Positions 7,837 through 13,712 of a stretch of 20,044 nt of DNA are shown here, piece after piece (the stretch's first letter is position 1; the number at the start of each line of letters is the position of its first letter). The stretch comes from Hyphomicrobiales bacterium (GTDB taxonomy: Bacteria; Pseudomonadota; Alphaproteobacteria; Rhizobiales; Aestuariivirgaceae), in the NCBI GenBank assembly GCA_026996935.1, contig JALWJW010000122.1:1-20044 (forward strand), given 5' to 3'. The notes under the pieces were generated by a model. It saw only the letters and a program-made list of their open reading frames with translations. It did not search any database and had not been told where the DNA came from. Position numbers and translations under genes: made by a program.

Positions 7837-8993
7837 GGGATTTCAAGGGCCTCATTCCTGGAATTGCTGCAACGATGATGGGGATAGGCTTTGCGCGGTT
7901 TTCGTTCACCCCGCTTTCGGCGCTGTATGTGGATCAGAGTATAATCAGCTCCCAAAACATCACTATTATCGCAACATTTATGATGATGGCATACTTTCTT
8001 GGCGCTGTTTTTGCGCATGGATTAGCCCGGCGTTTTGGGGCTGAGCGGGTAATCCATAGTTGTTTTGTGATAGTTGCTTTTGGGCTTGTTTTAGAAGGAC
8101 TGCTGGCTGGCTACTTTGCCAGTTTGTTCACTCGGGTTGTTATGAATTTTGCCGGGGCCTGCCTGATGGTGCTTGGTCCTGCCATTGTGTTGTCGCGGTT
8201 TGGGCCAGAGCAGCGCGGAATGGCTGCCGGTGTAGTGTTTACAGGTATTGGTATCGGCATTGTTATCGCAGGGAGCATTGTCAGTTTATCGGCAGTTTTT
8301 AACGTGATGGTTGCCAGCAGTCTTTTGTCTGTTGTGGCTCTTGTTGTGGGTAAAGTGGGATGGGCAGGATGGGCGCAGGGGCCGTTGAATGGTGTTGCGC
8401 AAGGATCTGAGAAGTCTTTGTTTACGACACCTTTTATTGGATTGCTAATAGCTTATTGTTTTGATGCGATCGGGTTTATTCCGCACACGGTTTATTTGTC
8501 TGACTTTGTTTCAAATGAACTGGGGTTTGGGGTTGAGAGTGGCGGGTATTTTTGGGCAATATTTGGCTTGGGCGGGGTTGTCGGGGCGTTGACAGCAACT
8601 ATTGTTCGCAAACTATTTGGTAGTCAGTTGAGCCTTGAATTTGTTTTTCTCGTTAAAGCGCTGGCTATTTTAGTTGTCATGTTTACGGGGAATCAAACCG
8701 TTATTGTGTTATCGGCTTTTGTTGTTGGGGCTTTGGTGCCTGGTGTTGTCATGTTGATTTCAACCCGAACTTTAGAGCTGGTTGGCCCTGAAAACATGAC
8801 GCAGGCCTGGGGTGTAATGACGGCAGTATTTGCGATTGGTCAGTTTATTGGAGCCGCAGGTATGGCCGGTCTTTATGGTATTATTCACTCTTATCAACCG
8901 TTGTTTGGTCTTGGTGGTCTGGCTGAATTAATTGGTTTTATTACTTTGGTTATTTTTACTCGAATGGTTGGTTCTCAGCAAAAGGATATATGA
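7833..8993 (+). CDS. YbfB/YjiJ-family MFS transporter
   Basis: The 386-residue protein is highly hydrophobic, with about 12 membrane helices in two halves. The N-terminal segment GIGFARFSFTPL (17-28) matches the GxGRFAYTPLLP-type signature of the YbfB/YjiJ group (MFS_4). These are inner-membrane major facilitator proteins of mostly unknown substrate. The start overlaps the TetR stop by 4 nt, and the stop lies 2 nt before the preferred GST start, so the three genes are one operon. Control by the TetR protein and pairing with a glutathione S-transferase suggest export of a toxic compound or its conjugate, but uptake cannot be excluded. Confidence 0.88.
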   Translation: MRDFKGLIPGIAATMMGIGFARFSFTPLSALYVDQSIISSQNITIIATFMMMAYFLGAVFAHGLARRFGAERVIHSCFVIVAFGLVLEGLLAGYFASLFTRVVMNFAGACLMVLGPAIVLSRFGPEQRGMAAGVVFTGIGIGIVIAGSIVSLSAVFNVMVASSLLSVVALVVGKVGWAGWAQGPLNGVAQGSEKSLFTTPFIGLLIAYCFDAIGFIPHTVYLSDFVSNELGFGVESGGYFWAIFGLGGVVGALTATIVRKLFGSQLSLEFVFLVKALAILVVMFTGNQTVIVLSAFVVGALVPGVVMLISTRTLELVGPENMTQAWGVMTAVFAIGQFIGAAGMAGLYGIIHSYQPLFGLGGLAELIGFITLVIFTRMVGSQQKDI

Positions 8994-8995
8994 CA

Positions 8996-9592
8996 ATGAA
9001 ATTGTATACTTCACCCACAACGCCTTATGGTCGTAAAGCTCATATTCTTATTTTAGAGCTTGGGTTAGAGAATCAAATTGGTATTTCTAATAAGGCTCCG
9101 ATGGAAGACCCGCAAGATTTGCACATTTCTAATCCGATTGGAAAAGTGCCTTGTCTGGTGTTTGAAGATAGGCATAGTCTTTATGACAGCCCGGTTATTT
9201 GCGAGTTTATTGATGCGCAAAACGGGCATAAATTTGTTCCCGCGCAAGGTGATGAGCGCTGGGATTGTTTGCGTCGTCAAGCGCTAGGAGATGGGGTGCT
9301 TGATGCCAGTTTTAGTCGCACGATGGAGCGATTGAAGCCGCGCGAACAATGCTCGGACTTGTGGTTGGCGCGCTGGCAAAATGCTATTTTTCGCGGGCTT
9401 GATGCTATGGAAGACGATGTGGCTGGTGCTGGTGATCGATTTGATTTGGGTGATATTACAACGGTTTGCGCTCTTGGTTATCTTGATTTGCGCCATGGTG
9501 ATTTAGAATGGCGAAAAGGGCGTGAAGTGTTAACCGCATGGTTTAAAACGGTGAGTGAAAGGAAAACTGTTGCTGCAACGGTGCCTGCATGA
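8996..9592 (+). CDS. Glutathione S-transferase family protein
   Basis: The 198-residue protein has a thioredoxin-like N-terminal domain starting MKLYTSPTTPYGRKAHI, with the SP-x-SPY-x-RK-like active-site loop (about 6-14), VPCL with the cis-proline (51-54), and DSPVI (64-68), the glutathione gamma-glutamyl contact. A helical C-terminal domain follows. The SP..PYGRK layout resembles E. coli YibF-type GSTs. It would conjugate or reduce electrophiles with glutathione in the cytoplasm. Two in-frame ATGs are possible: 8990, which overlaps the MFS stop but leaves AGGA only 3 nt away, and 8996, with AAAGGA 9 nt away. I prefer 8996. It is the last gene of the TetR-MFS-GST operon. Confidence 0.88.
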   Translation: MKLYTSPTTPYGRKAHILILELGLENQIGISNKAPMEDPQDLHISNPIGKVPCLVFEDRHSLYDSPVICEFIDAQNGHKFVPAQGDERWDCLRRQALGDGVLDASFSRTMERLKPREQCSDLWLARWQNAIFRGLDAMEDDVAGAGDRFDLGDITTVCALGYLDLRHGDLEWRKGREVLTAWFKTVSERKTVAATVPA

Positions 9593-9610
9593 CCAAATAT
9601 GACTTTGGTC
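9591..9610 (+). terminator. Possible weak hairpin after the GST gene
   Basis: GACCAAA (9591-9597) and TTTGGTC (9604-9610) form a 7-bp stem with a six-base loop, starting inside the GST stop codon. It is not followed by a clean T run, so it is a weak terminator candidate; it could also protect the 3' end of the transcript or be an operator for the cytochrome gene. Confidence 0.25.
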
Positions 9611-9666
9611 AATTGATTGGTTTTGGGGTGGGCGTAGTTTGAATATAGAACCCAAAGGAGATTGTT

Positions 9667-10107
9667 ATGTTTTCAAAAATGGTTGTTTCCAAAACTGTTG
9701 CGAGTATTTTGTTTGGCGTTGGTCTGGTTGCTTTTTCGGTAAATACCATGGCTGGTCAGGTTAAGCCGGGTAAAAAAGATTTCACTGAATATTGTGCGCC
9801 TTGTCATGGGGCGAAAGGGGAGGGTGATGGGCCGGTTGCTGTTGAATTGGCAACGAAACCGGCCAACCTGACCTTGATTGAAAAGCATCATGGCAAATTT
9901 GATCGGGCATGGTTGAAAGCCTATATCGATGGCCGTTCAATGCCTCGCGCCCATGGCACCTCAAAAATGCCTGTGTGGGGGCGCTGGTTTGCTCTGCAAG
10001 CGACCGCAGGCGGTTTGTTGCAGGAAGATCGCATAACCATCGAAAAACAGGTAAATAAACGTATCGATAACCTGATGGTGTATTTAAAATCAATTCAGGT
10101 TGAGTAA
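9667..10107 (+). CDS. Periplasmic monohaem cytochrome c (class I)
   Basis: The 146-residue protein has a cleavable signal peptide (about 1-29, ending VNTMA), one haem-binding motif CAPCH (43-47, His47 as proximal ligand), and a likely distal ligand Met101 in GTSKMPVWG. This is the usual layout of a small periplasmic electron carrier or the haem subunit of a dehydrogenase. The start is firm: AAAGGAG lies 6 nt before the ATG. It is 74 nt past the GST gene and is probably a separate unit. No dehydrogenase or oxidase gene is adjacent; the closest redox enzyme in the window is the IorAB-like pair about 6 kb away, so a partnership with it is only speculation. Confidence 0.92.
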   Translation: MFSKMVVSKTVASILFGVGLVAFSVNTMAGQVKPGKKDFTEYCAPCHGAKGEGDGPVAVELATKPANLTLIEKHHGKFDRAWLKAYIDGRSMPRAHGTSKMPVWGRWFALQATAGGLLQEDRITIEKQVNKRIDNLMVYLKSIQVE

Positions 10108-10161
10108 ATTCGTTTTCATGGGCGACGGTTTTGTTGAATTCTAAAAGGGCGGGGATTTTGA

Positions 10162-10200
10162 GGCAGCCAGGAAGTGGCTTGTGCCGCTGGTCGTTTTTTT
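10162..10200 (+). terminator. Probable rho-independent terminator of the cytochrome c gene
   Basis: A GC-rich segment can fold in two ways: CCAG (10167-10170) with CTGG (10187-10190) plus inner GGC/GCC, or GGCAGCCA (10162-10169) with TGGC/TGCC (10175-10178, 10182-10185). A run of seven Ts follows at 10194-10200. It sits 55 nt past the cytochrome stop on the same strand. The stem is imperfect. Confidence 0.45.
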
Positions 10201-10337
10201 CGCCTGAAATCTTGAAATGATCTTTCATTCATTTTGCAAAGCAAGAGCTGGGCTGGCTGGTAGTGAGTGCCTCAATTTTGTAAGTATCATCTGGTTGAAG
10301 CGATGCGGCAAGCAAAGTGATATGGCAGGGTGGAGTC

Positions 10338-10372
10338 AGCTTGTATTGATTATCGGGTGATAATATCAAGCT
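10338..10372. promoter_or_regulatory. Nested palindrome upstream of the LysR gene
   Basis: Outer arms AGCTTG (10338-10343) and CAAGCT (10367-10372) enclose inner arms ATTATC (10349-10354) and GATAAT (10359-10364). The inner palindrome also contains a T-N11-A spacing typical of LysR-type binding sites. It is about 180 nt upstream of the LysR start, far for a simple autoregulatory site, so it could instead be an RNA hairpin. No T run follows directly. Confidence 0.3.
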
Positions 10373-10483
10373 CTGTTTGACTTTTTCATCAAGGCACTTC
10401 AAAGGTTTGAAAAGAAGTTAAGAAATCTTGCTCTTAAGTATGTTTACGCTAAATTGTGACTTTGCGTGTTTGTGACATTGTTT

Positions 10484-10512
10484 TTGACTTAAGTTTTGTG
10501 TATGTGGATATG
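10484..10512 (+). promoter_or_regulatory. Possible sigma-70 promoter of the LysR gene
   Basis: TTGACT at 10484-10489 matches the -35 consensus at five of six bases. The -10 site 17 nt on, GATATG (10507-10512), is weak. A start near 10519 would leave a leader of about 36 nt. The LysR ATG has no clear ribosome site. Confidence 0.3.
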
Positions 10513-10554
10513 GTTTTCACAATGTTTTTAAACTGTCAACAAGCGTTATAAAAT

Positions 10555-11457
10555 ATGGACGTTAAGACCCTCAAAACGTTTCTTGCGATTATTGATAATC
10601 GTGGCTTTGCGGCAGCGGCTCAGGTGATTGGTTTGTCAACATCTGGTGTCAGCTTGCAAATTAAAGCGCTGGAAGAAGAATTTAATATTTCGTTGTTTGA
10701 TCGCACCAAACGGCCTCCGCAATTGACCAGGGAAGGTATGCAATTTGCCGGGCGGGCGCGCGAGGCGGTTTTAAGCTGGGAGCGTTTAACTGAGAAAATG
10801 ACTCAGGATGCTTTGAGCGGTGCTTTGCAATTGGGGGTTATTCCAACGGTTGTGTCGGGTGTTTTGCCGGGGGCGTTGAAACGATTGCGCAAAACTCAAC
10901 CACGATTGCGGATTAAATTGACTACCGGTTTGTCTCATGAGTTAGACGATATGCTTAAAAAGGGGACGCTTGATGCTGCCTTGACGGTGCAGCCGGAAAT
11001 GGTGGCCCCGCAATTGACATGGAAAACATATTGCACCGAACCGCTGGCGGTTATTGTGCCTCATGATGTTGATGTGAGTGATGATGAAACGCTGTTAAAG
11101 AGCCATCCTTATATTCGTTTTGAACGCTATGCGTGGGTAGGTAAATTGATTGATGCCGAGCTTTCTCGGCGTAACATTGATGTGACGACGACCATGGATG
11201 TTGAGACACTTGATGGGGTGTTTAGTCTGGTAGCTAATGGTCTTGGCGTGTCGATTGTGCCATGGCGCAATATTGCCAATCCGTTCCCGTCAAACCTTAA
11301 GCATGTGGGGTTTGGTTCCCCGCCTTTATCGCGTGAACTTGGCATTTTGCAACGAAAAGATAATCCCAGAGTACATCTGGTTGATGAGTTGTTTGATGCC
11401 CTGCTGGCAGAAGGCTCATACGCGCATCGTTATCGTTCGGTTCGGCTTTCACGGTAA
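10555..11457 (+). CDS. LysR family transcriptional regulator
   Basis: The 300-residue protein has the full LysR layout: a winged helix-turn-helix (about 4-62, with GFAAAAQVIGLSTSGVSLQI as the core and SLFDRTKRPPQLTREG after it) and a two-lobed periplasmic-binding-protein-like effector domain (about 88-290). It binds DNA as a tetramer and responds to a small ligand. The ligand and targets are not readable. Neighbours give little help: the cytochrome gene is about 450 nt upstream on the same strand, and the DUF4198 gene overlaps its 3' end by 9 nt on the other strand. The ATG at 10555 is chosen because it begins the standard MDVKTLKTFL helix; no ribosome site precedes it. Confidence 0.92.
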   Translation: MDVKTLKTFLAIIDNRGFAAAAQVIGLSTSGVSLQIKALEEEFNISLFDRTKRPPQLTREGMQFAGRAREAVLSWERLTEKMTQDALSGALQLGVIPTVVSGVLPGALKRLRKTQPRLRIKLTTGLSHELDDMLKKGTLDAALTVQPEMVAPQLTWKTYCTEPLAVIVPHDVDVSDDETLLKSHPYIRFERYAWVGKLIDAELSRRNIDVTTTMDVETLDGVFSLVANGLGVSIVPWRNIANPFPSNLKHVGFGSPPLSRELGILQRKDNPRVHLVDELFDALLAEGSYAHRYRSVRLSR

Positions 11458-12309
11458 TATAGTAAAGGTCAAAGAAGCCCAATGGCTTTGCCAAATAGCA
11501 CCGCTATCGGATGTGTCACGGGTCATTTGTACGGCATTTAACATGTATGATTTGTTGGCTTTAACCGGGACTTGTAAGAAGCCGTTTTCGTCAGTTCGCA
11601 GTTTAATCAGGGTTGAATCCTGATAATCCTGCTGACCAGAGCTATCTGTTGTTGATTTGTTTTGGGCCGGTTTTTCAAAGATTGACATTTGTGCATTGGC
11701 AAAGGGTTTGTTTTGCCAAAGAAGTTGTACTTTTAGGAACCCTTTATCGTCCGTTAGTTTGAGTTGATAAGGGTTTTGTTGGGAGATGATTTCAAATGGT
11801 AAACCGATTTTTTTATCATTGCCTGACGGGATGCCGCGATTGACCAGGGCTTTGGCATAACGAATGAAAGTTTCAGAGAAATCTGTAAGTGGAAAGCCTG
11901 CTTTGATGTGGGCTTTATAGACCCAATCCAGACCGGTGTTTGTTAGGAATTGTTTAAATTTTTTATCGGTTTTATAGGTGATCTTAGTGGGCGTGGACAG
12001 ATGTGTTAAAATTTGCAAACCCTGGGCTTTTACAGCTTGGTCAAAGACAGGAAAATCACCAATAACACGCACAACTTTGCGAGTTCCCAACGCATCTGTC
12101 AGCAGAAGTTTTTGAAAATTTCTTGGTAAATAATAAAGTGCTTCACCATTAAAATCCTGACCCACACGAAGGTGAGCGGTGATTTTTGTTTTTGCTTTTG
12201 CTGATGGTTGAATGGGTTCTATCCAAAACTCGTGAGCATGGGAAGGTGATGATAAAACCAATAGTATCAACGTGATAAATAGTTTGTGAAATGATTTTAA
12301 AAAATCCAT
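11449..12309 (-). CDS. Secreted DUF4198-family protein
   Basis: The 286-residue protein has a clear signal peptide (about 1-25, cleavage expected after SPSHA), so the mature protein would begin HEFWIEP. This start is typical of the DUF4198 family, periplasmic beta-rich proteins often found near nickel, cobalt or other metal-uptake genes. An N-terminal histidine freed by signal peptidase can act as a metal ligand, but no metal is shown here. The C-terminal part (about 195-285) contains a segment resembling carboxypeptidase-regulatory or Big-like beta folds (DDKGFLKVQLLW and DENGFLQVPV). AGGA lies 6 nt before the ATG. It is divergent from the HupE/UreJ-like gene with 78 nt between the chosen starts, and its 3' end overlaps the LysR gene by 9 nt. 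Confidence 0.82.
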   Translation of the reverse strand: MDFLKSFHKLFITLILLVLSSPSHAHEFWIEPIQPSAKAKTKITAHLRVGQDFNGEALYYLPRNFQKLLLTDALGTRKVVRVIGDFPVFDQAVKAQGLQILTHLSTPTKITYKTDKKFKQFLTNTGLDWVYKAHIKAGFPLTDFSETFIRYAKALVNRGIPSGNDKKIGLPFEIISQQNPYQLKLTDDKGFLKVQLLWQNKPFANAQMSIFEKPAQNKSTTDSSGQQDYQDSTLIKLRTDENGFLQVPVKANKSYMLNAVQMTRDTSDSGAIWQSHWASLTFTILP

Positions 12310-12387
12310 CTTGTATCCTGAACGGTTAGTCTATAGGCATTTGCCCTGATCTATATGAAGCATTTTCAATATTGTTTGGAGACTATT

Positions 12388-13545
12388 ATGGCGGGCGTTG
12401 TCAAAATGTTTTTGAAAATACTTGTCACAGTGTTGTTGTCGATGATGGTGTGGTGGACAAGCGCGATGGCGCATGAAATTCGCCCCAGTATTGTTGATCT
12501 TGTGATTAAAAATAATGGCAATATTGATGTTGAGATCAGGTTAAACCTTGAAGCGGTAATAGCTAAAGTTGGGGCAGGTCATAAAGATACATCAGAATCC
12601 AAAAATGCCAATGAGTATAATCGACTTCGCTTACTGAGTGCTGAGCAATTGCGGCGTGTTTTTAACAAGCAGAAAGTATCGTTTTTAGAGGCCATTAAGA
12701 TAACCTCTCATGATCGTAAAATTGGGTTGAGTATAGACGATGTTATAATCCCTAGAGTTGGCAATATTAAGTTGTCGAGAGCGAGCACTTTAAAACTAAG
12801 CGGCGTGTTGCCTAAGGGGGCCAGTAAGGTCACCTGGAGATGGGATAAATCTTTTGGCAATAGTGTTGTTCGGGTGAAGGGCATTGATCAAGCGTCACAA
12901 GAAACGAAAACGGTTTTTGCCGAAGTTGTCAAAGCTGGCGCAACTAGCAAGTTGATTAATATCAGGGATTTTGTTGTCGTAGGCCAATGGGATGTTTTTG
13001 TTCAATATATCGAACTTGGCTTTCAACATATTATCCCCAAAGGGATTGATCACATTCTGTTTGTGATTGGGTTGTTTTTACTGAGCACAAGATTGTCCAG
13101 CCTGCTGTGGCAAATCAGTGCTTTTACGATAGCACATACGATGACCCTTGGTCTTGCAATGGCTGGTGTAATTTCAGCGCCATCGGCTATTGTTGAACCG
13201 TTGATTGCCGCATCGATTGTATATGTGGCGGTGGAAAATATTTTTACGGCACATTTGACAAAATGGCGGCCGTTGATTGTGTTTTTGTTTGGATTGTTGC
13301 ATGGGCTTGGGTTTGCCAGTGTTTTGTCAGAACTTGGTTTGCAGGCATCAAATTTCGCTTCAGGGCTGATTGGCTTTAATATCGGTGTTGAAATTGGCCA
13401 GCTAACGGTTATTGCTGTTTGCTTTATGACGGTTGGTATTTGGTTTGGGGATAAGCCGTATTATCGAAAATATATCACTATTCCTGCTTCATTAATCATT
13501 GCGATAATTGCTGCCTGGTGGTTTGTTGAGCGGGCATTCTTGTGA
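12388..13545 (+). CDS. HupE/UreJ-family membrane protein
   Basis: The 385-residue protein has a signal peptide (about 1-28, cleavage after TSAMA), a periplasmic domain (about 29-200) and a C-terminal block of about six to seven membrane helices (205-382). The membrane block carries the HupE/UreJ_2 signature residues: HIIPKGIDHILF (214-225, His214 and His222), His250 in AHTMTL, His305 in LLHGLGFA, and Glu336 in IGVEIGQ. Relatives are proposed nickel or cobalt permeases, though many members have no proven substrate. No hydrogenase or urease genes lie here. The mature N-terminus would be HEIRPS, again His-first like the divergent DUF4198 protein. I start at 12388, with GGAG 6 nt upstream; the earlier in-frame ATG at 12355 lacks a ribosome site. 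Confidence 0.85.
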   Translation: MAGVVKMFLKILVTVLLSMMVWWTSAMAHEIRPSIVDLVIKNNGNIDVEIRLNLEAVIAKVGAGHKDTSESKNANEYNRLRLLSAEQLRRVFNKQKVSFLEAIKITSHDRKIGLSIDDVIIPRVGNIKLSRASTLKLSGVLPKGASKVTWRWDKSFGNSVVRVKGIDQASQETKTVFAEVVKAGATSKLINIRDFVVVGQWDVFVQYIELGFQHIIPKGIDHILFVIGLFLLSTRLSSLLWQISAFTIAHTMTLGLAMAGVISAPSAIVEPLIAASIVYVAVENIFTAHLTKWRPLIVFLFGLLHGLGFASVLSELGLQASNFASGLIGFNIGVEIGQLTVIAVCFMTVGIWFGDKPYYRKYITIPASLIIAIIAAWWFVERAFL

Positions 13546-13572
13546 CCAGTTAAATTAACTTTGCTTTACATG

Positions 13573-13594
13573 AGTACTGTACATTTGTTGTACT
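13573..13594. repeat. Small inverted repeat in the DEAD-box leader region
   Basis: AGTAC (13573-13577) and GTACT (13590-13594) form short inverted arms around a 12-base loop that itself starts with the palindrome TGTACA. It lies just upstream of the likely -10 box and could be a regulator site. Evidence is weak. Confidence 0.25.
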
Positions 13595-13620
13595 TAGCGT
13601 TAAAGGAAGGACTTTATTAT

Positions 13621-13626
13621 TATAAT
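13621..13626 (+). promoter_or_regulatory. Likely -10 box of the DEAD-box helicase promoter
   Basis: A perfect TATAAT lies in an AT-rich stretch 87 nt before the helicase ATG. No good -35 match sits 16-18 nt upstream. AAGGAAGG at 13603-13610 looks like a ribosome site but no start codon follows at usable distance, so it is probably just spacer. The transcript would have a leader of about 80 nt, common for cold-inducible helicases, but no known element is recognised. Confidence 0.4.
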
Positions 13627-13712
13627 TGCCGTGGAATATGTATCGGCAATGAGCCGCGATCTTGTCTAGTATCTTTGTTTCGCGTCTCCGAAGGTTTTCA
13701 GAAAGACACGAT

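Larger units (their letters stand above)
10108..10554. other. 447-nt intergenic region between cytochrome c and LysR genes
   Basis: I see no convincing gene here on either strand. It holds the probable terminator (10162-10200), a nested palindrome (10338-10372), and a TG-rich, AT-rich stretch (about 10420-10554) before the LysR gene. That stretch has two TTGTGAC copies (10454-10460 and 10470-10476) and a related TTTTTGAC at 10481-10488. A small RNA in the middle part cannot be excluded from sequence alone. Confidence 0.5.

Noticed and set aside
9782..10228. Minus-strand open frame of 148 codons over the cytochrome c gene and its downstream gap
   Set aside because: It is antisense to a clear cytochrome c, has no recognisable domain and no ribosome site that stands out.
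12355..12387. Earlier ATG for the HupE/UreJ-like protein
   Set aside because: No ribosome site, and it would lengthen the signal peptide; the ATG at 12388 has GGAG 6 nt upstream.
12310..12387. Possible metal or cobalamin riboswitch before the HupE/UreJ-like gene
   Set aside because: Only 78 nt separate the divergent starts, too short for a cobalamin riboswitch, and no conserved riboswitch core is visible; only short GGCA/TGCC and TATAG/CTATA arms occur.
13662..13712. TTG start adding 17 codons to the DEAD-box helicase
   Set aside because: No ribosome site, rare start codon, and the family-typical N-terminus begins MTSFDG at 13713.
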